Source: an uncultured Flavobacteriales bacterium
GTDB taxonomy: Bacteria > Bacteroidota > Bacteroidia > Flavobacteriales_G > Salibacteraceae
Length of the DNA stretch: 64,000 nt
Assembly (NCBI GenBank): GCA_943788725.1
Contig: CALSRJ010000002.1
Location: 310,001-374,000, forward strand
Direction: 5' to 3'
A program made the position numbers and the translations under genes. The notes under the pieces were generated by a model. It was not told the origin of the DNA and made no database searches. It saw only the letters and a list, made by a program, of their open reading frames with translations. Within the stretch, counting starts at the first letter, position 1. Every line of letters starts with the position of its first letter. Below are positions 16,622 through 25,987 of this stretch, piece by piece.

Positions 16622-17719
16622 GTGAAGCGCCTAGCCGTCATATCGACCGTATTGCTACTCTCAAGCCTAGCGCTTCTGAGTCTCACCGAAGACAATCCAA
16701 CCTTCTATTCCCATGATGATGGAACCTTCGAAGCATCCGGTACGTGGGCAAAAGACAACTATGAAGGCCAAGAGATATCCGAGCACCCATCCTGCTCCAT
16801 GTCGGGCAAAACATCGGTAAACATTCAAGACTCCGTGGTATCGCTATGCGATAAGATGATCCTCAGCGGCAATGCGCAATTGCTTATCGCTAAGGGCGGT
16901 GAACTCCATCTGAAAGGCGGCATGGAATTAATCGGAAATGCCCAAGTGACGGTTGAGCAAGGTGGAAACCTAATCATTGGTGGTAAACTCGAAATGACTG
17001 GTGGAAGCAAACTGAACTTATCTGGAAGCCTCAGCGTCAATGGAAACATAGAAGTAGGTGGGCAAGCCTTCGCATGTGGAAATGGAGATGCCAAGGTCGG
17101 GGGAAGTATTGCAGGTATAGGCTGGTGCTTAGACTTGAATGTACTCCCGATTGAGATGATCAACATCGACGCAAAATTGCATGCTGAAAAGAACCTTTTG
17201 CTCGAATGGACCAGCTTAATCGAATCTGAAGAAGATGTGTTCATTGTAGAAAGATCTTCGAATGGCATGAGCTTCGAAGAAATCGGCAGGCTGGAAGGAA
17301 CTGCAGAACGTGAAAACACACCGAAATACCAGCTCGAGGATAACGGACTTCCACCAGGACACTATTACTATCGCATTACACAAGCAAGTCGAAGCGGTGA
17401 AGCAGAAGTGGTCGAAATGATAGCCGCTACCATAGCTCCCAACGAAGAAACCGGCGTTTGTGAACTAGAAGTAGACCCTAATCCTTGCGTTCCAGGATGC
17501 ACGGTAACCTTGACCGATTGCCCAGGTTCAGCATTTAGGGCTTATGTGGTAGACGGAGCTGGAAGAATGATATCAGAGTTGGTCCCCGTCAATACCAGAG
17601 ACAAGGAGCGGACGATTCAGTACCATCTAAACAAAAACAATTTTGCCATGCCAGGCGTGTACATCATACGCGCAGAATCTGATCAGGCCGATGTGTCTAA
17701 AAAACTCATCATCCAATGA
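16622..17719 (+). CDS. secreted repeat protein with T9SS-like C-terminal domain
   Basis: 365 residues from a GTG start. A signal peptide (residues 1-22) precedes a parallel-beta-like region (about 60-170) in which short Gly/Leu-rich repeats recur (LSGNAQLLIAKGGELHLKGG, then similar rungs), suggesting a small beta-helix or adhesin stalk. An Ig/fibronectin-like domain follows. The last ~80 residues (DPNPCVPGCTV... GVYIIRAESDQADVSKKLII) have the shape of a type A T9SS sorting domain. Its stop overlaps the next start (ATGA), so the two are translationally coupled. Confidence 0.65.
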   Translation: MKRLAVISTVLLLSSLALLSLTEDNPTFYSHDDGTFEASGTWAKDNYEGQEISEHPSCSMSGKTSVNIQDSVVSLCDKMILSGNAQLLIAKGGELHLKGGMELIGNAQVTVEQGGNLIIGGKLEMTGGSKLNLSGSLSVNGNIEVGGQAFACGNGDAKVGGSIAGIGWCLDLNVLPIEMINIDAKLHAEKNLLLEWTSLIESEEDVFIVERSSNGMSFEEIGRLEGTAERENTPKYQLEDNGLPPGHYYYRITQASRSGEAEVVEMIAATIAPNEETGVCELEVDPNPCVPGCTVTLTDCPGSAFRAYVVDGAGRMISELVPVNTRDKERTIQYHLNKNNFAMPGVYIIRAESDQADVSKKLIIQ

Positions 17720-18570
17720 GTCGGCTTCTTTCAACATACCTGATCATGGCCGCCTTGGCATTCGTTCAGCTCGGGTGCGATGGGGAGAGTCGAACCAGTC
17801 AAGCAGATAAGAACCTGGATGCGACATCGGAGGTTGTCGAACCGAAGAGCACAGGAACGGCGAGGGTTGTGACCCTTCCCACTCCTATGCAGATTCCTGC
17901 ACTATTGAAGAACACCAAAGCCACTTATTCGGCTTCCAGTTTACTACCCATCATTTCAGATGATAAGTCGTATTATCAATCAGGCGTCTTGTTTGGCATG
18001 TACATGCTAGACCTCGCTTATTCAGGGTCTTTCACCCATCAGCAAGCCAGTCGAAATTATTTCAGGGCATGCAAACGGATCGGCGACGATCTTGGGTTGG
18101 GTGTCCGGATTAGCGAAAAGTATGTAGATCGATTCGAGCGGAACATTGCTCGTCCAGACTCCCTTGGAAGAATCGTCTTAGAAATGTACGACGTGGGTCA
18201 CAAGGTATTGATCGACCAAAACAAAGAAGGCCTGGGATTCCTGATGGTACTAGGATGTTACATGGAAGGCATGAACCTGATCATGACCCAAGCGCGGGAT
18301 CACGACCTCATCTTGTTCGTCCACCTACTCCACCAGCAGAAGAATTACGGGATCAACCTGGTTTCGATGCTTGATCAATACGAAACCCCCAGCGAGATCA
18401 ACGCGGAATACGACGCATTCCTCAAGGTAGTGGATGCGCTCAACACGATGGACATACCCAGCGTGTACGAGCTAAAGTCTGGAAAAAGAACCATCGCAGG
18501 CATGCAAGAAAAGAACCTGCAAGAAATCAAGGACAACCTAGAGTCATTTCGAACATCTATCCTCATTTGA
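17716..18570 (+). CDS. hypothetical lipoprotein
   Basis: 284 residues with a lipoprotein signal (MAALAFVQLGC, Cys ~21). The mature protein is helical throughout, with motifs such as YQSGVLFGMYMLDLAYS and GFLMVLGCYMEGMNL. No family recognised. It is coupled to the preceding secreted-protein gene by a 4-bp overlap, and the VOC gene begins 2 bp after its stop. Confidence 0.7.
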   Translation: MSRLLSTYLIMAALAFVQLGCDGESRTSQADKNLDATSEVVEPKSTGTARVVTLPTPMQIPALLKNTKATYSASSLLPIISDDKSYYQSGVLFGMYMLDLAYSGSFTHQQASRNYFRACKRIGDDLGLGVRISEKYVDRFERNIARPDSLGRIVLEMYDVGHKVLIDQNKEGLGFLMVLGCYMEGMNLIMTQARDHDLILFVHLLHQQKNYGINLVSMLDQYETPSEINAEYDAFLKVVDALNTMDIPSVYELKSGKRTIAGMQEKNLQEIKDNLESFRTSILI

Positions 18571-18572
18571 CC

Positions 18573-18965
18573 ATGAAAGGAAGAGTCACTGGTATCGGCG
18601 GAATTTTCTTCAAATCCAAGGACCCAAAGGCCATGCGAGCTTGGTACGAAAAAGCCCTGCAACTCCCCATGGACCAATACGGCCACTCCTTCGTATGGCG
18701 TAGTGATGATAACCCTGAAGCACGCGGCATCACTCAGTGGAGCCCAATGGAAGAGAGTACAGACTATTACGCGCCTAGCGAACGTGAATTCATGATCAAC
18801 TATCGGGTGGAGCACCTAGACGACTTATTAGCGTCGCTCAAGGCGCAAGGCATCTCCCAAGTAGGCGCCATAGAAGATTACGACTACGGAAGGTTTGCTT
18901 GGATCATGGATCCCGAAGGACGCAAGCTTGAACTGTGGGAACCTAAGGACGCAGCCCTTCTATAA
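18573..18965 (+). CDS. VOC/glyoxalase-like protein
   Basis: 131 residues from the ATG at 18573 (a TTG 6 bp earlier is less likely). One vicinal-oxygen-chelate fold: GGIFFKSKDPKAMRAWYEKALQLP opens the first beta-alpha-beta unit and FAWIMDPEGRKLELWEP closes the second, with a candidate metal-ligand Glu in LELWEP. The substrate cannot be assigned. Last gene of a three-gene run. Confidence 0.85.
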   Translation: MKGRVTGIGGIFFKSKDPKAMRAWYEKALQLPMDQYGHSFVWRSDDNPEARGITQWSPMEESTDYYAPSEREFMINYRVEHLDDLLASLKAQGISQVGAIEDYDYGRFAWIMDPEGRKLELWEPKDAALL

Positions 18966-18998
18966 GCTCTTTCCATCGAGTTTCTTCATCTTCGCACT

Positions 18999-20099
18999 GT
19001 GAAGCCGAACCTTCTTATCATCAGCAATTATCGCGACCCAATAGCCCCTATTCGACCGGAGGCGGAGATCATTCTGCGCCTCAAGAAAGAAGGCTACACT
19101 ATCACGGTGATGACGCCCATGGATGGTTACTATCCGACTAAACTAATGGAGTCCGGGTGTTACATAATCGACCACCTTCCTTCCGGAAAATTCGAAAGAA
19201 AGACCATCGACCTCATCAAGCATGCGGTGGCTCAGGAGCGTATTGACATCATTCACGCCTTCAACAGCAAGGCCATCGCCAATGCAGCCTGGGCGGTATG
19301 GGGCAATAAAAAGGTGAAACTTGTTAGCTACAGAGGCTACACAGGGAACATCCACTGGTACGATCCAACCAACTACATCTCCTTTCTCAACCCTCGTATC
19401 AATTTCATGGTCTGTCTTGCAGAGAGCGTTCGCGAAATGTACTTGAAGAACGGAGTTGCCTCGGATAGAGCGATTACCATCAACAAAGGACATGACCCTG
19501 CTTGGTACGCCGATGCTCAAGCTGCAGATCTTTCCGAGTTTGCTTTTCCGGCAGATGCGCTGGTCTGTGCCTTAGTAGCGAACTATCGCACCAAAATGAA
19601 AGGCATACGCTACCTCGTGGAAGCAGCATCTCTGCTACCCAAAGAGAGTAAAGTGCATTTCTTGATGATCGGAAAAGGCCTAAGAAGCAAAGAGATAGAA
19701 CCACTACTGAAGTTGAAGCCTGTAGAAAATCGCTTCACTTTTACTGGGTTCAGAGCAGATGCACCCAACCTTGTCAAGGCTTCGGATGTCTCGATCTCTG
19801 CCTCCCTCTTTGGAGAAGCAACGCAAAAAGCCGTGATCGAAGCCATGAACCTTGGCAACCCCATGATCATAACCGACATCTCTGGCAACCGAGGTTTAGT
19901 TAAAGACGGAATTTCAGGATACGTCGTACCACCAGCGGATGGACTAGCGATAAGAGATGCCTTGATAAAACTGGAGGAAGATGCTTCCCTAAGGTCTCGA
20001 ATGGGTGAGGAAGCAAAGCGACACATCGCGCAATTTCTTTCGATCGATCGATCGGTGAAAGAATATGCGCAGTTCTACGATCGCATCGGATCAGAATAG
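18999..20099 (+). CDS. glycosyltransferase family 4 protein
   Basis: 366 residues from a GTG start. It has the GT-B fold of the GT4 family. The N-terminal acceptor domain is followed by a C-terminal donor domain with MIGKGLRSKEIE, FTGFRADAPNLVKASDVSISAS and EATQKAVIEAMNLGNPMIITD, the E-x7-E-type region, then GISGYVVPPAD. It likely transfers a sugar from a nucleotide-sugar donor in cell-surface glycan synthesis. Its 3' end overlaps the convergent small gene by 9 bp. Confidence 0.88.
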   Translation: MKPNLLIISNYRDPIAPIRPEAEIILRLKKEGYTITVMTPMDGYYPTKLMESGCYIIDHLPSGKFERKTIDLIKHAVAQERIDIIHAFNSKAIANAAWAVWGNKKVKLVSYRGYTGNIHWYDPTNYISFLNPRINFMVCLAESVREMYLKNGVASDRAITINKGHDPAWYADAQAADLSEFAFPADALVCALVANYRTKMKGIRYLVEAASLLPKESKVHFLMIGKGLRSKEIEPLLKLKPVENRFTFTGFRADAPNLVKASDVSISASLFGEATQKAVIEAMNLGNPMIITDISGNRGLVKDGISGYVVPPADGLAIRDALIKLEEDASLRSRMGEEAKRHIAQFLSIDRSVKEYAQFYDRIGSE

Positions 20100-20360
20100 G
20101 ATGATGCGTATGGCTTTTTCAGCCAACCCCATCACTTTCAAGAGATAACCCCCTGCGGACAGTTGCCGCACATCCAACACGGTCATGTCGCCATGAATAT
20201 CCATGGGAACCATGCAGATATTTCCATGCTTGTCTTCCAGCTGAATATCTGCTGGTGGAAACAGACGAGAACGGTCATCGGAAAGGACGAATACTTTACG
20301 GCGCTTTTGATCAGCATATGCGATCGGCTGGGCGGTTCCTTGTAGCGTTCTTGCGTGCAT
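20091..20360 (-). CDS. small protein resembling a lone T9SS sorting domain
   Basis: About 89 residues from the ATG at 20360 (the frame is open to 20420). The pattern ADIQLEDKHGNICMVP, then TVLDVRQLSAGGYLLKVMG and a final KAIRIILF, is that of a type A T9SS C-terminal domain (D-L-x-L-x-x-G-x-Y-x-L-x-V), but there is no cargo domain and no clear signal peptide. It may be a truncated gene end or an independent small protein. Confidence 0.4.
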   Translation of the reverse strand: MHARTLQGTAQPIAYADQKRRKVFVLSDDRSRLFPPADIQLEDKHGNICMVPMDIHGDMTVLDVRQLSAGGYLLKVMGLAEKAIRIILF

Positions 20361-20483
20361 GGTGTTGTGTATTAAGCATTTCTTTAGTCTGTCTATTTGT
20401 ACGCATAGAGGGCCATACAAGTTTCATATTGGGATAAATTCCTGGTGAATGGGTCGCTTCATTCTCTAATTTCGCCTTACTGC

Positions 20484-21533
20484 ATGACTCGGTTAAAGTA
20501 TTTTCTGGCATTCTCATTACCCTTGACCACCTTCCTTTCACTTTATGTAGGTGGCATATGGAGCTTCGGCACTCTGATATTGGCTTTCTTCTTAATTCCC
20601 TTGATCGAATTGTTGCTCGCACCGGATCAGAGTGGCCCATCATCGAGTGAGGAAGAACGGATGCTGAGTTCAGATCGGTTGTATGACCTCCTGCTCTACG
20701 CCATGGTTTTGGCACAATACGCCGGGCTTTCCTTTTTTCTGTACCGTATTTCGATGACACCCCTCGAAACCTACGAGCTGGCCGGGATGACCCTCAGTAT
20801 GGGGGTTCAATGCGGCGCAGTAGGGATCAATGTGGCCCATGAACTCGGGCATCGCACATCCACATTCGAACGAGCGTTGGCGAGGATGCTACTGCTCTCT
20901 TCACTGTATATGCACTTCATCGTAGAACACAACCGGGGTCATCACAAGAACGTTGGCACCCCTCTTGATCCAGCCTCTGCCCGATTGAATGAGCCGGTCT
21001 ACACGTTCTGGATTCGAACGATCATCGGCTCCTTCCAATCTGCTTGGAACATTGAGCGGCGCCTACTCGAACGATCTGGGCGATCCCCGTGGTCGCTTCG
21101 CAACGAGATGGTCCGTCTCATACTCGTAGAAACAATGCTTCTTATCACCCTATACCTGGTGTTTGGTTCTGCAGGGTTATTTGGGTTCTTGTTGGCTTCT
21201 TTGATCGGAATCATACTCCTTGAAACGGTGAACTATATAGAGCACTATGGACTGCGTAGAAAGGAGATTTCAGAAGGGCTCTTTGAACGCGTTCAACCTT
21301 GGCATAGCTGGAACAGCGATTACCCCTTGGGACGCATTATGCTTTTTGAATTGACCCGACACAGTGACCATCATTATAAGGCCAGCAAGAAATACCAAGT
21401 ACTCCAACACTTAGAACAAAGTCCTCAATTGCCCACGGGCTATCCGGGCATGATGTTATTGAGCCTTGTCCCTCCTTTGTGGTTTCGGATAGTCAACCCC
21501 AAGGTTGAGAAGATCAATCAGTTACAACAATGA
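20484..21533 (+). CDS. AlkB-like membrane di-iron monooxygenase
   Basis: About 349 residues from the ATG at 20484. An integral-membrane fatty-acid-desaturase/alkane hydroxylase fold with all His motifs of alkane 1-monooxygenase: HELGHR, EHNRGHH, the NYIEHYGL signature, and LTRHSDHHY. It probably hydroxylates a medium-chain alkane or alkyl compound at the terminal carbon using rubredoxin-delivered electrons. No rubredoxin or reductase gene lies next to it. Its 3' end overlaps the convergent lipoprotein gene by 20 bp. Confidence 0.88.
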   Translation: MTRLKYFLAFSLPLTTFLSLYVGGIWSFGTLILAFFLIPLIELLLAPDQSGPSSSEEERMLSSDRLYDLLLYAMVLAQYAGLSFFLYRISMTPLETYELAGMTLSMGVQCGAVGINVAHELGHRTSTFERALARMLLLSSLYMHFIVEHNRGHHKNVGTPLDPASARLNEPVYTFWIRTIIGSFQSAWNIERRLLERSGRSPWSLRNEMVRLILVETMLLITLYLVFGSAGLFGFLLASLIGIILLETVNYIEHYGLRRKEISEGLFERVQPWHSWNSDYPLGRIMLFELTRHSDHHYKASKKYQVLQHLEQSPQLPTGYPGMMLLSLVPPLWFRIVNPKVEKINQLQQ

Positions 21534-22374
21534 GGAACTTGGAAATGCTCCAAAAAAGCTTTTGATTGTCTATGATGAGATCACCTCCAATCGTGCGATA
21601 GCTTTCGTTGGGATGCTCCGTGATGATCTTGGCCTTTGATCCGATGGACAATTTAGTAACCTCTCGCAAATCCTTCGCTTCAAAGGCGGTCTTGTCCATG
21701 TCTTCGTTTACATCGCTTGAACGCAACAATCCTCCCTTTTCCAATACTCCTGACTCAATGAGCTCACGCTTGGCCCCAAGGGCAATGTAAACCGTATTCA
21801 TGTTCTTTTGAAGCTCTGTCATTTTAGCTTCCATGGTGCTGATGTTGCCTTCCATGGCCTGCAGGTTCTCTTGTAAGACCATACGCTCTACTTCCGCCTG
21901 CATATACTCTTCAAACATGTCCTTGAAATCTGTTCCCAAGGTACCGAGATCGTGATTCAAATGCGCCATGCGAAGGTTATTCATCTCCATTTTCTCTTGC
22001 ATGCTTTGTACGATGCCAAAAAGGTTCGCAGAAGTGGCGCTGCTGGCCCCGAGGTTATCTTCCAGCCGAGAAATGTAATTCTGGTTCAGTTCCATGATTG
22101 ACCGCATTTTCAGGACGTTCTCCCGAATGGCATCTTTGTCACGAATACGCTCGTTCATTTGAACCATGATTTCTGATTCAACCACGCGCATTTCTTTCAT
22201 GTTGGAATCGATGGCTTTGAACGTCAAGCCGATCGCGTCGAGGATCGAGTCTCGGTGCGCGAGTTGACCTTTTACTTCTTCTAACTCAGCCTGTATCGAA
22301 GTACAATCCTCTCCTCCGCAGGACGAAAGGGCAACGATTAGGGTGAATGCAACAATCAGTCGGTGGGCTTTCAT
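21514..22374 (-). CDS. coiled-coil lipoprotein (intact paralogue of the split gene at 6.2-7.1 kb)
   Basis: 286 residues with a lipobox (VALSSC, Cys ~19). Residues ~28-185 are almost uninterrupted heptad-repeat coiled coil (QAELEEVKGQL..., MEAKMTELQKNMN). A small C-terminal domain follows with GAKREL, DLREVTKLS, IITEHPNESY and FWSISKFLIVVTD. It is probably anchored in the outer or inner membrane, with the coiled coil projecting into the periplasm or outside. The family resembles Bacteroidota lipoproteins labelled Cbp1-type collagen-binding adhesins; I hold that label loosely. Confidence 0.7.
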   Translation of the reverse strand: MKAHRLIVAFTLIVALSSCGGEDCTSIQAELEEVKGQLAHRDSILDAIGLTFKAIDSNMKEMRVVESEIMVQMNERIRDKDAIRENVLKMRSIMELNQNYISRLEDNLGASSATSANLFGIVQSMQEKMEMNNLRMAHLNHDLGTLGTDFKDMFEEYMQAEVERMVLQENLQAMEGNISTMEAKMTELQKNMNTVYIALGAKRELIESGVLEKGGLLRSSDVNEDMDKTAFEAKDLREVTKLSIGSKAKIITEHPNESYRTIGGDLIIDNQKLFWSISKFLIVVTD

Positions 22375-22463
22375 GCATACGATATTACTTCAAAGCTTCG
22401 CAATTTCAAAGGACTAGGGTCCTTATACGTACTGGAAACAGTTTTTTACCTAAGATTGAAGCC

Positions 22464-23357
22464 TTGAAGATCCTAGCCATCATACACGGCAGAGCGCCGA
22501 TGAAAGCACCGACCATTGCAAGGTTAGAAGCCTGGGCTGAAGGGCATTCAGACATCTACCTTGAAGTTCATGAGACACAGGGCCATTTCGACGCTTTACG
22601 CCGATCAAAAGAAAGTGCGGGATTCAACACCGTGCTAAGCTGCGGAGGAGATGGAACCAACAATGAAGTACTCAATGGCCTCATGACGATACAGCCATTA
22701 GAGAGGCCCACACTTGCCATCCTTCCCCTTGGGTCAGGGAATGACTTTGCGCGCATCTTACCGCAAAGAAGCACGATTGAACTGCTCTCAGCGATTGAAA
22801 AAGATCAACCCAACTCCGTTGACATCCTGGAGATTCGAACACCGAACAAACAGTGGTTTGCGCTCAACATGATTACCTGTGGGATTGGCGCTGAAATAGC
22901 CGCAACCGTCAATCGACGCAAGTTCTCCCTTCCCCCAGCATTCAACTACTACAGCGGGATCATTCAATGGCTTATGAAGTACAAAGCACCCTTACTTGCG
23001 CTCACCTCAGATGCTGGAACAAGCAAGTCACGAACCTTTCTGGGTGCATTTGGCAATGGCACCTACGCAGGTAACGGTCTCGGCCTAAACCCACAATCCG
23101 CCATTGCTGATGGCCTAATGGGAGTCTCCATTGTAGGAAATGTAGGTGTAATCGACTTCCTTCGGTATCAATCCACACTCAAGAAGGCGCAAAAGGTCCA
23201 AGACGAACGCCTTCAGTACAGTACTTCCACATCCGCAACAATTCGTGTCATAGAGGGTACCTGCGCCTTCGAAACAGATGGCGAAGTGCTCGATCGACTC
23301 GAAGCAGGAGAAGAAGCAGTCATTGACCTGCTCCCCGGCACGATTCTATTGATCTAG
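22464..23357 (+). CDS. diacylglycerol/sphingosine-kinase-like lipid kinase (YegS/DgkB type)
   Basis: About 298 residues if the TTG at 22464 is used (MKILAIIHGRAP). The frame is open to 22347, but the upstream residues do not look like this family and would overlap the divergent gene start. The nucleotide-binding GGDGTNNEVLNGL and the LAILPLGSGNDFAR motifs are intact, and the C-terminal beta-sandwich domain runs to the end (TDGEVLD near the terminus). It phosphorylates a lipid, most often diacylglycerol. The exact substrate is not predictable. Confidence 0.85.
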   Translation: MKILAIIHGRAPMKAPTIARLEAWAEGHSDIYLEVHETQGHFDALRRSKESAGFNTVLSCGGDGTNNEVLNGLMTIQPLERPTLAILPLGSGNDFARILPQRSTIELLSAIEKDQPNSVDILEIRTPNKQWFALNMITCGIGAEIAATVNRRKFSLPPAFNYYSGIIQWLMKYKAPLLALTSDAGTSKSRTFLGAFGNGTYAGNGLGLNPQSAIADGLMGVSIVGNVGVIDFLRYQSTLKKAQKVQDERLQYSTSTSATIRVIEGTCAFETDGEVLDRLEAGEEAVIDLLPGTILLI

Positions 23358-25577
23358 TTACTGCTTAGACTTCAAACGAAACCCAACATAGGTCATCCTT
23401 CCAAAGATGGGGCCCCAGATGAAGGAGCTATCGAAATAGCGCCCAAACGGGTCATTACTTGCAAGGATTGGATTTGGTTGCTTTACGTTCGTGATGTTTT
23501 CCATTCCCACATACACCGCAAAGCGATCTTTCCACGACTTCGATACTTGGGCGTTCATCAAGATTAAGTCCGGCGATTGCTTATCCAATTGATATTCCAC
23601 AGGATTACCCTCCGTATTCGGAATCCGTTTCGGTCCTTGCCATTGAACGGTATAGTCAAATTTCCAATCGTTCTTGGTCTCATAAGACAAGTTCACAAAA
23701 GCGCGATGACGAGATATGTATGGCTTCGAAAGCAAGGTACCGCTGTAGTCCGTCATCACGTCGTACCATCTATATGCAACGCGTACATCAAGATTGCGAA
23801 CGAGTTCATAGTCAAACTGTGCTTGAGCGCTCGTAGAATAGCTGCGACCAACGAGGTCATAGATCCGCACTTTTCTGGGATCCTCCATGTCTACCACCGT
23901 CTGATTCTCAAATTCAGTGTGGTAAAAGTCAATGGACAAAGTGGCTGGCCGGTAATCAATCCGCAAATTTTGGACAAAGTTCAATCCGAAATTCCACGCT
24001 ATTTCTTGACGAAGACCAAATCCCGGAATGCTGGGGTCTCCATCTATTTCCCAAGCACGAGAGGTTGCCAGCAAGGAAATGTTCTCAGCAATCACATTGG
24101 CCGTTCGCTGTCCACGTCCAGCCGAAGCCCTCAATACGGAACCTTCTTTGATTTCATAGCGCATGTGCAGGCGTGGCGTCACGAAAGCACCGTAGTAGTT
24201 GTGGTAATCAGTACGAACCCCAGCCACTGCGCTGAATTTCGTGAAGTACGTAAATGTGTACTCGAAGAAAGCTCCCGGCACCACTTCTTCGCGGTTGTAT
24301 TGGTTTGAATCTAGGCTTTCTGTGAACTTGTCGTATTGGAAGCTCGCCCCAGTTCTGAATTTATGGGTCGACGTTCCGAATATGGATTGGTACAAGGTGT
24401 TGACATAAGCACTTTGCTGGTTCGCTTTGTATTGGCGATTCCCAAAAAACCCATCGTAGTCGTGATGCACAAGCTTGGTCTGCATCCCTGCGCTTCTGTA
24501 CTTGGCATTGGGAAATACGAATCCGCTCTTCCCCCAAACCTCATACCTCCGCGTGTTCCATCCGAGTTGGTAAGGAAACCCGATTTCTCGATCGATCTGA
24601 CCTCCGCGCTTCTCTTCATCAATGGCGCGCATTCCCAACTGTCCTTCCCACCCTTTGTTGTTGGTGAACTTCCAGCGATTCACGGCATTGACCATGTGGC
24701 CCGTTGGAAAATCGAGGAATTCATCCCCATTTCCATTCACCTCGATGGGCCGGATATTGCCATGCAATAAAACGCCAGTCGATACTTTGTCGCTCAGCTT
24801 CTGAGCAGCGTTTAAGTTTAACTCGGTACGTCCGCCTTGATTTCCGTAGCCATTCAAAAACCACCGATTCATATGTTCCGGCTTTTCCAATTCAACATTG
24901 ATCTGCCCGGTGACGCTTTCAAATCCGCTGGCAACGGAGCCTGAACCTTTGTTGAGTTGAATGCTTTCGATCCACGTTCCAGGAATGTAGGTAAGCCCCT
25001 GCACAGAAGCGAGTCCGCGTATATCGGGGATAGCCTCTCTGGTAATCTGCGTATACTTTCCATCCAGTCCCAGCATTTGGATCTGCTTAGTACCCGTCAC
25101 CGCATCGGTAATCGCTACGTCCACCGAAGGGTTCGTTTCGAAGCTCTCAGAGAGGTTGCAACACGCGGCTTTGTACAATTCGTCTTGACCAATCTGTTCG
25201 GTTTTGATGGCGTCCATATAAGAGATCTCCGTAGATTTTTCACGGTAGACTACTTCCACGGCGTCCAAGACCTGTTCGTGCTTTAGAATGATCGTCAGCT
25301 TGTCAGGCTGCTCTACCTTGACCGTGTCAGAACTGTAACCCACGTAACTGAAGATTAGACTGCGCGTATCTGGATTCATCGGCAATTCGAAATAACCGGT
25401 AGTATCCGTACTTGTTCCTGCTTGGGTTCCCAACCAGTAGACATTGGCAAACGGGATCGGACGAAACTTTCCTGCTTTCGTCTCCTCGATCACAACACCG
25501 CTTACGTTCTTTTGAGCGAAACCCAGTGATCCCATCAGGATCAAGAGGCCCACCAAGAGGGAGCGTTTCATGATCAA
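23358..25577 (-). CDS. TonB-dependent receptor, metal-cassette type
   Basis: 739 residues. Signal peptide, an N-terminal carboxypeptidase-like regulatory domain (about 25-110: PFANVYWLGTQAGTSTDTTGYFEL), a plug domain (IPDIRGLASVQGLTYIPGTWIESIQLNKGSGSV) and a 22-strand-type barrel ending in an aromatic C-terminus. The ATG overlaps the stop of the HMA-domain gene (ATGA), and a HYC_CC_PP gene lies further upstream. This three-gene set recurs in Bacteroidota and suggests import of copper or another thiophilic metal across the outer membrane; substrate is inferred from the partners only. Confidence 0.85.
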   Translation of the reverse strand: MIMKRSLLVGLLILMGSLGFAQKNVSGVVIEETKAGKFRPIPFANVYWLGTQAGTSTDTTGYFELPMNPDTRSLIFSYVGYSSDTVKVEQPDKLTIILKHEQVLDAVEVVYREKSTEISYMDAIKTEQIGQDELYKAACCNLSESFETNPSVDVAITDAVTGTKQIQMLGLDGKYTQITREAIPDIRGLASVQGLTYIPGTWIESIQLNKGSGSVASGFESVTGQINVELEKPEHMNRWFLNGYGNQGGRTELNLNAAQKLSDKVSTGVLLHGNIRPIEVNGNGDEFLDFPTGHMVNAVNRWKFTNNKGWEGQLGMRAIDEEKRGGQIDREIGFPYQLGWNTRRYEVWGKSGFVFPNAKYRSAGMQTKLVHHDYDGFFGNRQYKANQQSAYVNTLYQSIFGTSTHKFRTGASFQYDKFTESLDSNQYNREEVVPGAFFEYTFTYFTKFSAVAGVRTDYHNYYGAFVTPRLHMRYEIKEGSVLRASAGRGQRTANVIAENISLLATSRAWEIDGDPSIPGFGLRQEIAWNFGLNFVQNLRIDYRPATLSIDFYHTEFENQTVVDMEDPRKVRIYDLVGRSYSTSAQAQFDYELVRNLDVRVAYRWYDVMTDYSGTLLSKPYISRHRAFVNLSYETKNDWKFDYTVQWQGPKRIPNTEGNPVEYQLDKQSPDLILMNAQVSKSWKDRFAVYVGMENITNVKQPNPILASNDPFGRYFDSSFIWGPIFGRMTYVGFRLKSKQ

Positions 25578-25918
25578 TGCTTGTGTCCTTCCTCGTACTT
25601 ACAGCAATCTGGAAGCTTGGCGTACTGTTCTGCCTGAGCGTCGTGGTTCTCCGTGCTGTGGCCTGCCGTCAAAATGCGTCCTTCGATCTCTTCAAGGTTC
25701 GTCTTGTCTGAGCGATATGCTAGCGAAAGCTTATCTGAAGCCTTATCCCACGAGACGTATTTAACGCCTTTGCCATAGGCGGCTGTTTCGATGCGCTCTT
25801 TGCACATGCCACATATGCCCTTAACCAAGATGGTGTCTTCGATGACCTCCTTCTGCGCGTAGCCGGTCGATGCTGCTGCGATCCCTACAAGGATCAATGT
25901 TGTTTGAATGAATTTCAT
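25574..25918 (-). CDS. secreted heavy-metal-associated (HMA) domain protein
   Basis: 114 residues. Signal peptide (to about YAQ, residue 22), then a single HMA fold with the metal motif GICGMCKERIE (CxxC variant). The C-terminal tail is rich in potential ligands (CC, several His, ending EEGHKH). A periplasmic metal carrier or chaperone is likely. It overlaps the TonB receptor gene by 4 bp. Confidence 0.85.
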   Translation of the reverse strand: MKFIQTTLILVGIAAASTGYAQKEVIEDTILVKGICGMCKERIETAAYGKGVKYVSWDKASDKLSLAYRSDKTNLEEIEGRILTAGHSTENHDAQAEQYAKLPDCCKYEEGHKH

Positions 25919-25987
25919 GATGTTCGATGATAAATGAATGTATGTAAATGTCTTCCGTCAAAAGGAACCTAGGTTCCAAGCGTGAAG

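Noticed and set aside
22347-22463. Extended N-terminus of the lipid kinase
   Set aside because: The residues are unlike the family and would overlap the divergent gene's start. The TTG at 22464 gives normal length.
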